Assembly (NCBI RefSeq): GCF_004208525.1
Contig: NZ_SGIT01000001.1
Span: 558,001-622,000, forward strand
Direction: 5' to 3'
DNA from: Sphingobacterium corticibacterium
GTDB taxonomy: Bacteria > Bacteroidota > Bacteroidia > Sphingobacteriales > Sphingobacteriaceae
DNA length: 64,000 nt
In this document: piece after piece, positions 17,952-27,298 of the stretch
Layout: each line of letters starts with the position of its first letter
Numbering within the stretch: position 1 is the stretch's first letter
Notes under the pieces: model-generated
Seen by the model: only the letters and a program-made list of their open reading frames with translations
Database searches by the model: none
What the model was told of the DNA's origin: nothing
Made by a program: the position numbers and the translations under genes

Positions 17952-20381
17952 ATGTACACACTTGCATCCATTCTTATCCCTATTCATAGTAAACAGCACC
18001 TGATTCGTGATACGGAACTGCCAATCTATGATTTGGCCTACGACAGCCGTAAAATAAGAAATGCCGAACATAGTCTTTTTTTCGCTTTGATGAATGTTCG
18101 TGACGGACATACTTTTATTCCGGATGCTTATCAGAAAGGAGTCCGTGCTTTTGTGGTGTCGCGTGAAGATATTGATGTTGTGTCGTATCCTGAAGCTAGC
18201 TTTTTCTGGGTAGATGATGTTTTGGTTGCTTTACAAGAATTAGCACGTTATCATCGCGAGAAATTTAATAAGCCGGTTATCGGGATTACAGGCAGTAATG
18301 GCAAAACGATTGTAAAAGAATGGCTCACACAGCTATTACAAGAAGACAAGAAAGTTTATCAAAGCCCCAAAAGTTATAATTCGCAATTGGGCGTAGCCTT
18401 ATCGTTATGGGATCTTTCGGATGACTATGATTGTGCCATTATTGAAGCGGGCATTAGCTTGCCGGATGAAATGGACCAGCTGGAAGCGATGATACGTCCG
18501 GATATCGGTATTATGACCAATATTGGGGTCGCGCATGCGGATGGTTTCACTAGCAAAGCGTTGAAAATAACGGAGAAGATAAAGCTTTTTAAGCATGCCA
18601 AAGACGTTATTTTCCCTTCACGCTACGGATTTGAGGTATACCTACCTGCGGGAAGCCGCACGTTTATGTTTGGAGAGTCTGATCGGGATGATGTAAAAAT
18701 AGTACGCATAGAAGAAAGACGGGATGGTAGCTCGTCTATACAGGTAAACTATAGGCAGGAGATGGCAACTTTTACAGTACCTTTTGTAGATAAGGCTTCC
18801 ATCGAAAATGTGCTAATTTGCTTAACCACGCTGTTGTTTTTAGGTTATTCTTTAGATGCGATTGTGCATAAGCTAGGCAGACTACGTCCGTTGGAGATGC
18901 GCTTGCAACTAAAAACGGGACGAAATAATTGCTCCATTATCGACGATACGTATTCAAATGATTTGGCGTCTTTACAAATCGCTTTAGATTTTTTGCACCA
19001 GCAGCAGCAACATAAGAAGAAGACACTTATTCTGTCTGATATGGAAGGGCTGAATGAAAAGCTACAAATGAAGCTTCTTTCTATCTTGCGGCAGCAAAAT
19101 CTTACCCGAATAATTGTAGTGGGCAAAACCTTGAAATATTTACAAGATAAATTGCAGATACCACTTTTATTTTTTGCTTCCACGGAGGAGTTGGTTCGGA
19201 ATCTGCATGAGATCTCGTTAGAGAATGAATCTATTCTCATTAAAGGAAGCAGACGGTATCATTTGGAGGACGTCAGCAAGCTGTTGGTTGCTAAATCGCA
19301 TGAAACAGTCTTGGAGATCAATCTTAGCGCGTTGGAACACAATCTAAAGGTTTATCGGTCGATATTGCCATCGAATGTCAAGCTGATGGTTATGGTCAAG
19401 GCTTTTTCGTATGGGAGCGGAAGTTATGAGGTGGCAAACCTCTTACAATTCAATAAAGTAGATTACTTGACCGTTGCATTTGCAGATGAAGGCGTTGAAC
19501 TACGACAACATGGCATAGACTTACCAATTATGGTATTGAGTCCGGATGAGCAAGTGTTTGAAAGTCTGCTAACTTCTAACCTAGAACCGGAGATATACAG
19601 CTTTCGGATTTTAAAAGCTTTAATCACATTTCTACGTATGCGCAAGAAGAAAGCTCTTCCTATCCATATCAAAATTGATACGGGCATGCATCGTTTGGGC
19701 TTTTTGCCTGATGAAATGGAAGAGTTGGTAACGTTGTTGGCTGCTGCGCCGGAAGTAAAAGTGAAAACCATATTTTCACATTTGGTCGCAGCGGGTAATG
19801 AACAACACGCTGATTTTACCAAACAGCAGATTGCTTTATTTTCAGCAAGTGTGGATAGATTGGAAGCGAGGTTGGGATATAAAGTCGTCCGCCATATTGC
19901 AAATACCGCTGGTATTGTTAATTGGCCTTCTGCTTATATGGACATGGTGCGTTTGGGAATAGGGCTCTACGGGGTCGATATGGATGAAAAAATGGTATTG
20001 GAAAAAGTCAGTGAATTGAAAACCACCATCACGCAAATTAAAGAATTGCCGGCGGGAGAGACCGTTGGATATGATAGAAAGGGAGTGCTGCACAAACCCA
20101 GCCGTATTGCCACAGTAAAAATAGGGTACGCCGATGGCTACAGTAGACGCTTCGGTGGCGGTGTGGGCGAGATGTCTATTAACGGACAAAAGGTACGGAC
20201 AGTGGGTTCGATTTGTATGGATATGTGTATGCTTGATGTTACGGATATTGTGGCACATGAATTGGATGAAGTGGTTGTGTTTCCCGACTTGATGGAGGCG
20301 GCCAGACGTATTGATACGATACCTTATGAGTTGTTGGTAAATATTTCAGCTAGGGTAAAAAGGGTGTATTTTTACGGCTGA
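17952..20381 (+). CDS. murF-alr: Bifunctional MurF ligase / alanine racemase
   Basis: A fusion of about 809 residues common in Bacteroidota. The N-terminal half is MurF, which adds D-Ala-D-Ala to the UDP-MurNAc-tripeptide. Its ATP loop G-I-T-G-S-N-G-K-T is near residue 111, and N-I-G-V-A-H-A-D-G and D-D-T-Y-S-N-D follow. The C-terminal half is a PLP-dependent alanine racemase, with the Schiff-base Lys in V-M-V-K-A-F-S-Y-G-S-G near residue 480 and the second-base Tyr region G-Y-A-D-G-Y-S-R. The fusion couples D-Ala supply to its use. A TTG at 17940 is an alternative start; ATG 17952 is preferred. Confidence 0.95.
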   Translation: MYTLASILIPIHSKQHLIRDTELPIYDLAYDSRKIRNAEHSLFFALMNVRDGHTFIPDAYQKGVRAFVVSREDIDVVSYPEASFFWVDDVLVALQELARYHREKFNKPVIGITGSNGKTIVKEWLTQLLQEDKKVYQSPKSYNSQLGVALSLWDLSDDYDCAIIEAGISLPDEMDQLEAMIRPDIGIMTNIGVAHADGFTSKALKITEKIKLFKHAKDVIFPSRYGFEVYLPAGSRTFMFGESDRDDVKIVRIEERRDGSSSIQVNYRQEMATFTVPFVDKASIENVLICLTTLLFLGYSLDAIVHKLGRLRPLEMRLQLKTGRNNCSIIDDTYSNDLASLQIALDFLHQQQQHKKKTLILSDMEGLNEKLQMKLLSILRQQNLTRIIVVGKTLKYLQDKLQIPLLFFASTEELVRNLHEISLENESILIKGSRRYHLEDVSKLLVAKSHETVLEINLSALEHNLKVYRSILPSNVKLMVMVKAFSYGSGSYEVANLLQFNKVDYLTVAFADEGVELRQHGIDLPIMVLSPDEQVFESLLTSNLEPEIYSFRILKALITFLRMRKKKALPIHIKIDTGMHRLGFLPDEMEELVTLLAAAPEVKVKTIFSHLVAAGNEQHADFTKQQIALFSASVDRLEARLGYKVVRHIANTAGIVNWPSAYMDMVRLGIGLYGVDMDEKMVLEKVSELKTTITQIKELPAGETVGYDRKGVLHKPSRIATVKIGYADGYSRRFGGGVGEMSINGQKVRTVGSICMDMCMLDVTDIVAHELDEVVVFPDLMEAARRIDTIPYELLVNISARVKRVYFYG

Positions 20382-20402
20382 TTAGGATTAATAAACAAAA
20401 TA

Positions 20403-20996
20403 ATGAAGAAAGTTTCTCAAAAAATATTATACTATTTAATCAAAGGCACATTGGTGGTTCTACCTGTTGCAGGCGCGATCTTTTTGATTGTGTGGGTGGT
20501 TGCATCGTTAGATAATGCTTTAAATCTGACAACTCATTTTTTGGAGGATGAGCAAGGATATCCGCTCTATATTCCCGGTATAGGAATTCTGACAGTGCTT
20601 ATTATTCTTATCCTGGTGGGCGTGATCTTTACCACCTTTGTTACGGAACCAATACGTGCTTGGCTGAAACGTACTATCGATAAAATCCCGTTGTTTAATA
20701 CACTTTATTCTTCTATAAAAGACTTTACGGAAGCTTTTGTAGGAGATGCCAAGAAGTTTAATGAGCCGGTATTGGTATTGGTCAACGAAACGGGACTGAA
20801 AAAAATCGGTTTTCTAACACAGCGTGATCTACAGAAAATTGGGCTACCCGATGAAGTAATCGTCTATTTTCCATATTCCTATTCGGTTGCTGGACAAGTT
20901 GTTTTTGTAAAAGCATCAAATGTACAGCGTTTAGAAATGAGTGCCACCGATGCCATGAAATTAGTAGTTTCTGGGGGTGTAAGTGGAATCGATTAG
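20403..20996 (+). CDS. DUF502 family membrane protein
   Basis: A 197-residue protein with two transmembrane helices (about residues 13-33 and 57-79). A conserved segment I-P-L-F-N-T-L-Y-S-S-I-K-D-F-T-E-A-F follows, then a soluble domain with P-V-L-V-L-V and G-F-L-T; this is the DUF502 pattern. The function is unknown in bacteria; plant homologues are membrane-associated. It starts 21 bp after murF-alr and probably shares its transcript. Its stop lies 3 bp from the convergent ppk1 stop. Confidence 0.85.
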   Translation: MKKVSQKILYYLIKGTLVVLPVAGAIFLIVWVVASLDNALNLTTHFLEDEQGYPLYIPGIGILTVLIILILVGVIFTTFVTEPIRAWLKRTIDKIPLFNTLYSSIKDFTEAFVGDAKKFNEPVLVLVNETGLKKIGFLTQRDLQKIGLPDEVIVYFPYSYSVAGQVVFVKASNVQRLEMSATDAMKLVVSGGVSGID

Positions 20997-20999
20997 CAA

Positions 21000-23081
21000 T
21001 TATTTTGTTTTTTTTCGTAAATACTTATAAAGTTCCACTTGCGAACGGTGCGGCGGTTTGTTATTCTGTACGTAGGTATTATCGAGTTTATTATTTAAGA
21101 CCCGAGCCTTTACATTATCTTTTAACTGTATCTCCAGCATCTCTATAAGTTCCTGTTTAATTTTCTTATTGGTGATTTGTACTGCAGCTTCTACACGAAA
21201 GTCTAAGTTCCTTGGCATCCAGTCGGCAGAAGAAATATACACCTGTTCTTTGCCCGCTGCATAAAAATATATTACGCGGGCATGTTCCAGATATTCATCG
21301 ACAATACTGATGGCATGGATGGGTGTCGTAAATTTCTTTTGATTAACGGCGCAATAAATCCCACGGACAATCATTTCAATTTTAACGCCTTCCGCAGCAG
21401 CCTCATATATTTTTTTAATAAGCTGCTTATCGCTTAAAGAATTTATTTTGATGATAATGCGGCTTTTATTTCCGGCACGGGCCTCTGCGATCTCTTTGTC
21501 GATAAGTGCAAGAAATGTGCTTCGCATATTAGTAGGACATACAAGTAGATTCTTACAAGATTTGAAACTTTGCGATAAATCTCCCTTATATTTCTTTAGT
21601 CCGGTAAAAACTCGGTTTATATCTGCCATGACTGTTCTATTGCTGGTCATCAAGCAGTAATCGCCATAGATCTTCGCTGTTTTTTCATTGAAATTCCCGG
21701 TACTTACAAAGCCATATTGGACAGTTTTGGTGTTTAGTCTTTTTTTGATAATACAAAGTTTAGCATGAACTTTTTTATCTGGAATTCCCAATAGTACTTT
21801 TATGCCTTCCATTTCAAATCGTTCTTTCCAAATAATATTGTGTTCCTCATCGAAACGTGCACGAAGCTCTAGCATTACGGTTACGTCCTTGCCATTTCTC
21901 GCTGCGTTGATAAGTGCATTGGCTACTTTGGAGTTTTCTGCCATACGATAGATAGTAATGTGTATAGAACGTACATCGGGATCCATAGCTGCTTCGCGTA
22001 GCAGATCAATGATGGGGTGAAAAGTGTGATAAGGAAAAGAGAGCAGCACATCCTTTTTGACAACGACATCACTGATGCGCTGCCTTCCGGCGAAGTCAGG
22101 ATGGATGAACGAACTACGCTCTTTTGTAGGTTTTTCCGATTTAAAAATCTTCGGAAAATCCATGAAATGTTTGAAATTATGGATTTTCTGTCCGGGAATA
22201 ATACTATCTTTTTTAGATAGATTCAGCTTTTTGATTAGAAAGGCTACAAGCGAAGAATCCATATCCTTGTCAAAGATAAAGCGGGTCGGTTTTCCTTTTC
22301 GACGGTTTTTAATACCCTTTTCAATTTTTTCTACCAGTGTCGTATTGATGTCGTTATCGAGATCAAATTCTGCATCTCTGGTAATTTTGAAAGCATGTGC
22401 CTTAAAGGAATCAAATCCGAAATAGGAAAAAATATAAGGTATATTATATTTGATGACATCTTCTAACAATATGACATGTTTCTCTCCTTTCGGTGAGGGC
22501 AATAGCAAGAAACGACCATTGCGCCGTGTTGGGTTTTCAATAATGGCATAACGCGTTTCATATTCCCAATCTTTTTTACACATGGCGATGCCCAAGTACA
22601 AGCTTTTGTCCCGTAAATAGGGCATAGCACGTGCCTCATCCAGCATCAAAGGAATAACGTTTGATTCTACTTCTTCTTCATAGTAAAACTTCACAAATTC
22701 TTGTTGTTCCTCGTTCAGCTCTTCGTTGGTTTTTATAAAAATTTTTTCCTTCGCCATTTCAGCTTGTACTTTAAGCCAAATGCGATCGAACTGCTGTTGC
22801 TGTTGGATGACGAGTTCATTTAATTGGTCTAAGATGATTTGCGGTTTTTCAAAGAAAATTTCTTTTGCGTCTTTCTCATTAAATGCCAACGCCCTTTTTA
22901 ATCCCGCGACTCTTACTCTAAAAAACTCATCCAAATTGTTGGAGAAAATACCCAAAAACTTAATACGTTCGGAAAGACGTACGCTTTCATCAGCAGCTTC
23001 CTGCAATACCCGATCATTAAAACTCAACCAACTGATATCGCGGGGAATAAACCTATTTATCATTTTCTTTTTCTTAGCCAC
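21000..23081 (-). CDS. ppk1: Polyphosphate kinase 1
   Basis: A 693-residue enzyme that polymerises the ATP gamma-phosphate into inorganic polyphosphate. The N-terminal domain begins F-I-P-R-D-I-S-W-L-S-F-N-D-R-V-L-Q-E-A-A. The phosphorylated His block is K-V-H-A-K-L-C-I-I-K, followed by G-F-V-S-T-G-N-F-N-E-K-T-A. The C-terminal catalytic part has S-S-A-D-W-M-P-R-N-L-D-F-R. The start is a GTG at 23081; an in-frame ATG at 23063 (M-I-N-R-F) would also give a complete domain. It is divergent from the FBPase gene. Confidence 0.95.
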   Translation of the reverse strand: MAKKKKMINRFIPRDISWLSFNDRVLQEAADESVRLSERIKFLGIFSNNLDEFFRVRVAGLKRALAFNEKDAKEIFFEKPQIILDQLNELVIQQQQQFDRIWLKVQAEMAKEKIFIKTNEELNEEQQEFVKFYYEEEVESNVIPLMLDEARAMPYLRDKSLYLGIAMCKKDWEYETRYAIIENPTRRNGRFLLLPSPKGEKHVILLEDVIKYNIPYIFSYFGFDSFKAHAFKITRDAEFDLDNDINTTLVEKIEKGIKNRRKGKPTRFIFDKDMDSSLVAFLIKKLNLSKKDSIIPGQKIHNFKHFMDFPKIFKSEKPTKERSSFIHPDFAGRQRISDVVVKKDVLLSFPYHTFHPIIDLLREAAMDPDVRSIHITIYRMAENSKVANALINAARNGKDVTVMLELRARFDEEHNIIWKERFEMEGIKVLLGIPDKKVHAKLCIIKKRLNTKTVQYGFVSTGNFNEKTAKIYGDYCLMTSNRTVMADINRVFTGLKKYKGDLSQSFKSCKNLLVCPTNMRSTFLALIDKEIAEARAGNKSRIIIKINSLSDKQLIKKIYEAAAEGVKIEMIVRGIYCAVNQKKFTTPIHAISIVDEYLEHARVIYFYAAGKEQVYISSADWMPRNLDFRVEAAVQITNKKIKQELIEMLEIQLKDNVKARVLNNKLDNTYVQNNKPPHRSQVELYKYLRKKTK

Positions 23082-23288
23082 TATTTGAATGCTTTAAATA
23101 TACCTCCCTAATGTGTCTTAAATATAACGAAAATATGAAGAAGATGTTAGCTGAAGATGTCGTCTAAACAGATCACGAAAGAAAAATACAAATTTTTATT
23201 AAAAATAAGCATTTGAATATCAGTCTGATAAATATGTGTATATAATACAATAAGCTGAAAATCAGTTTTTTAATTTGTTTTGCTTGCG

Positions 23289-23296
23289 TAGCTTTG
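23289..23296 (+). promoter_or_regulatory. Candidate -7 box for the FBPase gene
   Basis: TAGCTTTG matches the Bacteroidota TAnnTTTG element, 39 bp before the chosen ATG. No well-spaced TTTG partner was found, so confidence is modest. Confidence 0.35.
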
Positions 23297-23335
23297 CACC
23301 GTGAAATTTGTTACCAAACTGAACAACTACATACT

Positions 23336-24355
23336 ATGGCATTTAAAACATTAGGTCAATTTATTATTGAAAAGCAAGCTGATTTTCCTTATGCAAAAGG
23401 TGAACTTTCCCGATTGTTGCGAGACATCGGTATCGCAGCGAAGATTATTAATAGGGAGGTTAACAAAGCTGGGCTAGTGGATATTTTAGGCGAAAATGGT
23501 CATCACAATGTGCAGGGCGAAGCACAGAAAAAATTGGATGTATATGCCGATGAACAGTTTATTGAGGCATTGACTCGCGGTGGAGAATGCTGTTATATCG
23601 CTTCCGAAGAACATGAAGAATGTATCGAGGTATCGTTAAAAAACTTGACAAATAAAGGTAAGTACATGGTGTGTATGGATCCATTAGATGGATCTGCAAA
23701 CATTGATTTGAATGTCTCTGTTGGATCTATCTTTTCCATTTATCGAAGAAAGGTACTTGATGCACCGGTGTCTGAAGAGGAAATACTGCAATATGGTTAT
23801 GATCAAGTTGCTGCGGGGTATGTGATTTACGGTTCTTCTACGATGTTGGTTTATACAACAGGAAAAGGGGTAAATGGCTTTACATTGGATCCATCTATTG
23901 GAGAGTTCTGTTTATCGCACCCGGACATGCAAGTTCCTGTAGATGGAAATTCTTATTCGGTGAATGAAGGGAATTACTTGAAATTTCCGCAATACATCAA
24001 AGATTATATCAAATATTGTCAGGCAGAGGATAGCGCAACTTCAAGACCTTACACTTCCCGTTATATAGGATCGATGGTCGCTGATATTCACCGTACGCTG
24101 ATTATGGGAGGGGTGTTTTTATATCCCGAGACTTCCAGTTACCCCCATGGTAAATTACGGCTGCTTTACGAATGTAACCCCATGGCTTTTATTATAGAGC
24201 AAGCGGGAGGAAAAGCTGTCTCCGGTAAAGAAAGAGTTTTGGGTATTAAACCAACGCATTTGCATCAACGGACCCCGATTGTTATCGGAAGTAAAAATAT
24301 GGTAGATAAGGTGCTCAGTTTTGTGGAGAAAACTCAGGATAGTGCGGAGGCCTGA
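23336..24355 (+). CDS. fbp: Fructose-1,6-bisphosphatase class I
   Basis: A 339-residue enzyme hydrolysing fructose-1,6-bisphosphate to fructose-6-phosphate in gluconeogenesis. The metal- and phosphate-binding block [11 protein letters not shown] is at about residues 113-123, A-S-E-E-H-E-E precedes it, and the C-terminal substrate loop has [13 protein letters not shown]. The frame is open from 23294, but ATG 23336 gives the usual [10 protein letters not shown] start. The 3' end overlaps the convergent exonuclease gene by 22 bp. Confidence 0.96.
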   Translation: MAFKTLGQFIIEKQADFPYAKGELSRLLRDIGIAAKIINREVNKAGLVDILGENGHHNVQGEAQKKLDVYADEQFIEALTRGGECCYIASEEHEECIEVSLKNLTNKGKYMVCMDPLDGSANIDLNVSVGSIFSIYRRKVLDAPVSEEEILQYGYDQVAAGYVIYGSSTMLVYTTGKGVNGFTLDPSIGEFCLSHPDMQVPVDGNSYSVNEGNYLKFPQYIKDYIKYCQAEDSATSRPYTSRYIGSMVADIHRTLIMGGVFLYPETSSYPHGKLRLLYECNPMAFIIEQAGGKAVSGKERVLGIKPTHLHQRTPIVIGSKNMVDKVLSFVEKTQDSAEA

Positions 24356-25722
24356 GGCAAGGTAGTTACTTTTTGCGGATGACGATCTGCATATTGCAAG
24401 ACAATATGTTGCATATAAAAATTGCTGACGCATTTGTCGGTGTAAGAAACGACGTCTTCCACTTGGGACCATTGTTGGATAAACTCTATAAATCCGAAAG
24501 CGTAGAGTTTATCCTCTTTAAAATAAACATAGCTGTTTTCCGTTTCGTTCCGCCCTTGATCGATAAGAAGAAAGGAACGTTTTCGGTTGTCCAGTTGTTG
24601 AAATACGCCAGCGATCGTTTGATTGTGCTCCTCTCGAGAAGGGAGTACCCCTGCTGGTATTTTTCGATCCTCGCGTGTCTCCGTAGAAGGAGAGTAAAAT
24701 GTGCACAGTGTAGGGGCTAAGTTAAATTCTTCCAATAGATTGGCGAGAAACAAATTTGCTTCTTGTGCTGTTTCAAAATAACGGATACTGTTTGTATGGG
24801 TAGTTGCTTTGCTTACCGCTAGTCTGACGTAGCCTCTTATATCTTCATAATGGATAAGTGCAAATTTTGGTTCGTAGCGTTTCAATGCCTGGTTATGAAT
24901 AGGCCAATGCTTTTTAATCAGTTGACATTCCATAAGCAGGGCCATTAGTTCGGTACCCGACTCTTCAAAATCTATCGTCGCAATATCGTTTATAAATTGC
25001 TGTCTTCGTAGACTCGTATTAACACCTCCGAAGTGGCTTAGCACACGTTTTCGTATGTTGATAGCTTTTCCTACATAAATGATCTTTCCTTTTTTATTCC
25101 GGAAAATATATATCCCCGTGGTTTCCGGTAATCTCTGGAATTGTGCGAAGGAAAGATGGGTTGGTAAGCGATGTTCGATGTTCTTTTGCAAGCTCTCCTG
25201 CAAATATTGATTTTCATCGTGTGCAAGTAATTGGGAAAAGAGCTCGACAGTAGCTTCAGCATCGCCCATGGCCCGATGTCGTGCAGCAATATGGATGCCG
25301 CGCACTTTGCAGATATCTCCTAAGCTGTAGGAACGGTGGCCAGGAAATATCTTTCTGGAAAGCCGTACGGTACAGAGTTTTGATGCTTGCCACTCATAGC
25401 CTGCTTGCCGCAATTCTTTCACAAGAAATGAGTAGTCGAAATTTACATTATGAGCAACAAAAACTTTACCTTGTAAAAGATGATATATATCTTCTGCAAT
25501 TTCGTCGAAAATAGGTGCTTCTTCCACCATATCGGGTGTGATACCTGTCAGGGTCTGGATCGCAAACGGAATCGGAGATTGCGGATTTACAAGGCTTTGA
25601 TACCGTTCGATAACTTTCTTCCCGTTGTGTATCAAAATGGCCACTTCCGTAATACGACTCCCTCCAGCGTGACTCCCCGTGGTTTCAATATCGACTATAG
25701 CAAAGTGTTTTTGTTTATTCAC
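24334..25722 (-). CDS. DEDDh exonuclease fused to a GIY-YIG nuclease domain
   Basis: A 462-residue two-nuclease fusion. The N-terminal DnaQ-like 3'-5' exonuclease has [10 protein letters not shown] (D and E), H-N-V-N-F-D and H-R-A-M-G-D-A, completing D-E-D-D-h. A UvrC/Cho-like GIY-YIG domain begins near residue 202, with T-T-G-I-Y-I-F-R-N and [12 protein letters not shown]. The rest is an unassigned C-terminal region. Exonuclease-Cho-type fusions act in repair, cutting near lesions. The start is a GTG at 25722. An 11-bp-armed palindrome lies 5 bp upstream, like that at the XRE-S24 repressor promoter, suggesting damage-inducible control. Confidence 0.88.
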   Translation of the reverse strand: MNKQKHFAIVDIETTGSHAGGSRITEVAILIHNGKKVIERYQSLVNPQSPIPFAIQTLTGITPDMVEEAPIFDEIAEDIYHLLQGKVFVAHNVNFDYSFLVKELRQAGYEWQASKLCTVRLSRKIFPGHRSYSLGDICKVRGIHIAARHRAMGDAEATVELFSQLLAHDENQYLQESLQKNIEHRLPTHLSFAQFQRLPETTGIYIFRNKKGKIIYVGKAINIRKRVLSHFGGVNTSLRRQQFINDIATIDFEESGTELMALLMECQLIKKHWPIHNQALKRYEPKFALIHYEDIRGYVRLAVSKATTHTNSIRYFETAQEANLFLANLLEEFNLAPTLCTFYSPSTETREDRKIPAGVLPSREEHNQTIAGVFQQLDNRKRSFLLIDQGRNETENSYVYFKEDKLYAFGFIEFIQQWSQVEDVVSYTDKCVSNFYMQHIVLQYADRHPQKVTTLPQASALS

Positions 25723-25727
25723 GTTGC

Positions 25728-25754
25728 AATATTACTAATTTAGTTAGTAATATT
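25728..25754. promoter_or_regulatory. Palindromic operator upstream of the exonuclease/GIY-YIG gene
   Basis: A perfect 27-bp inverted repeat: AATATTACTAA, 5-nt spacer, TTAGTAATATT. The left arm recurs identically at 55568-55578 with the TTACTAA-N5-TTAGTAA core, in the promoter of the LexA-like gene. It lies directly before the GTG start, where bound repressor would block expression. Confidence 0.7.
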
Positions 25755-25789
25755 AAAGGCTTTGTTTATAGTTTTTAGATCGTTGCATC

Positions 25790-25860
25790 AGCCCCGCAGT
25801 TCCGTCCTCCTCCCTGGATGCCTGCTTCGCGGTCGGCAAGCCGCAGGATGACAGAAAGAG
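25790..25860. repeat. GC-rich extragenic element
   Basis: A GC-rich block in an otherwise AT-rich intergenic region. It contains CGCGGTCGGCAAGCCG (25828-25843), near-identical to 14285-14300, and CCTGC / GCAGG arms around it. It resembles dispersed extragenic palindromes, but only two partial copies are visible in the window. Confidence 0.4.
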
Positions 25861-25874
25861 CGACATCAAGACTT

Positions 25875-26600
25875 TTAGATGCTTGCCATCAAATCACGAA
25901 TAGCGACAGAAGCAATGGCACCTCCAAATGCAGCCGGTAAATAGGACATGGTTCCATAAGCGGATTTCTTGAAATTACTACCATCCGTATACAATAAGGA
26001 TTTCTTATCGGGAAGCTCCGTAGAAAAGGCTACCTTAACACCATCACGAATACCATGTTTACGAAGTTTCTTTCGGATGTGTTGGGCAAGTTTACAGTTG
26101 TATGATTTGCTAATATCGGCGATACGGATTTTCGTAGGATCGACTTTTCCACCTGCACCCATCGAACTAACAAAAGGAATTTTTGCTTCCAACGCCTGTC
26201 TGATGAAAAAGAGTTTTGGCGTAATGCTATCAATTGCCTCCACGCAATAATCGGGATTCGATGCTAAAAGGGCAGGGATTTTTTCGGGTATGATAAAATC
26301 TTGAATAACGTGAAGATCCAACTCGGGATTAATAGCTAATAAACGATCTTTCATGATTTGTGCTTTGGCTTCGCCGTGATTGGTAGCAAGCGCTGGCAAT
26401 TGTCTATTTCGGTTAGATGGATCTACGGTATCACCATCGATGATAGTCATTTTACCTACACCTGCGCGGCATATGAATTCCGCAGCAAACGAACCCACAC
26501 CCCCTAAACCAAGAACCATTACATGTGAACTTGCTAGTTTTTCTAATGCCTCACGGCCTGTTAATGCTTCTGTTCTTGATAACCAAGATAAATCTTTCAT
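25875..26600 (-). CDS. tcdA: tRNA threonylcarbamoyladenosine dehydratase
   Basis: A 241-residue E1-like enzyme that cyclises t6A37 of ANN-decoding tRNAs to ct6A. The N-terminal dinucleotide fold V-M-V-L-G-L-G-G-V-G-S-F-A-A-E-F binds ATP. D-G-D-T-V-D-P-S-N-R-N-R-Q and the following catalytic region (C-V-E-A-I-D-S-I-T-P-K) are as in CsdL/TcdA. S-M-G-A-G-G-K-V-D-P-T-K is a further family block. The last gene of the minus-strand run, 21 bp after tatD, so probably co-transcribed. Confidence 0.92.
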   Translation of the reverse strand: MKDLSWLSRTEALTGREALEKLASSHVMVLGLGGVGSFAAEFICRAGVGKMTIIDGDTVDPSNRNRQLPALATNHGEAKAQIMKDRLLAINPELDLHVIQDFIIPEKIPALLASNPDYCVEAIDSITPKLFFIRQALEAKIPFVSSMGAGGKVDPTKIRIADISKSYNCKLAQHIRKKLRKHGIRDGVKVAFSTELPDKKSLLYTDGSNFKKSAYGTMSYLPAAFGGAIASVAIRDLMASI

Positions 26601-26621
26601 TTAAATAAATTGTTTCCCTCA

Positions 26622-27281
26622 CTACCTTATCGGATAGTTGAATATATGCGTAAAGTTTTGATACAGCTGTTCTTTCAAGACTTGCATCTCTATTTTTCGA
26701 ACGCGGCAAAAATAAGCATAAATATCAATGATATTAACAGATTTATCATCCGTTTCCAATAAAATTTTGTCTAGTGGTACTTCTTGAATGAGGTTATCCT
26801 TGTTACCGGAGAGGAGGGCGGCTCCCAAGCTAAGGAAATAGCCGGAATGTAGAATTTGGGTAGCCAATTCCATTTTTTTTTCGAATCCGTGAAAGATAAC
26901 CGGAACCTGTACATTTTCTTCTTGTAATATACGCAGACATTCCTGATATGCCCGAACACAGTGGATAATCAGGGGCTTTCGAATGCTATTGGCATAGCCG
27001 ATTTGTTTTCGAAAAGTCACTTCTTGCAAAGCCCAGTCTGTATCGCAAAGTTTATCAAGTCCACACTCGCCTATGGCTAAAACTTGTTTCTTTTTTCCAT
27101 ATTGATGAAGCGCATCCAGTTGTGCTGTGATATTTTGTTCGATGTACCAAGGATGTATACCAAGCGAGCAGGGATGTGGAAAGAGGTAATTCTTGGATAT
27201 GATGACGTTAGGAATAGGGAATATCTGTGCAGTGGGCGCAAGTGTACAGTGGGTATGTATGTTGATGTAAGGCGAAGACAT
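26622..27281 (-). CDS. TatD family metal-dependent hydrolase
   Basis: A 219-residue TIM-barrel hydrolase on the short side for TatD proteins (usually about 250-260). N-I-H-T-H at the start gives the first metal ligands, S-L-G-I-H-P-W-Y and A-I-G-E-C-G-L-D the next, with I-I-H-C-V-R, V-I-F-H-G-F and L-L-E-T-D-D. Family members act as DNases or in quality control; the exact role is uncertain. It lies between pabB (17 bp) and tcdA (21 bp). Confidence 0.88.
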   Translation of the reverse strand: MSSPYINIHTHCTLAPTAQIFPIPNVIISKNYLFPHPCSLGIHPWYIEQNITAQLDALHQYGKKKQVLAIGECGLDKLCDTDWALQEVTFRKQIGYANSIRKPLIIHCVRAYQECLRILQEENVQVPVIFHGFEKKMELATQILHSGYFLSLGAALLSGNKDNLIQEVPLDKILLETDDKSVNIIDIYAYFCRVRKIEMQVLKEQLYQNFTHIFNYPIR

Positions 27282-27298
27282 GCCTAAAGATACAAATT

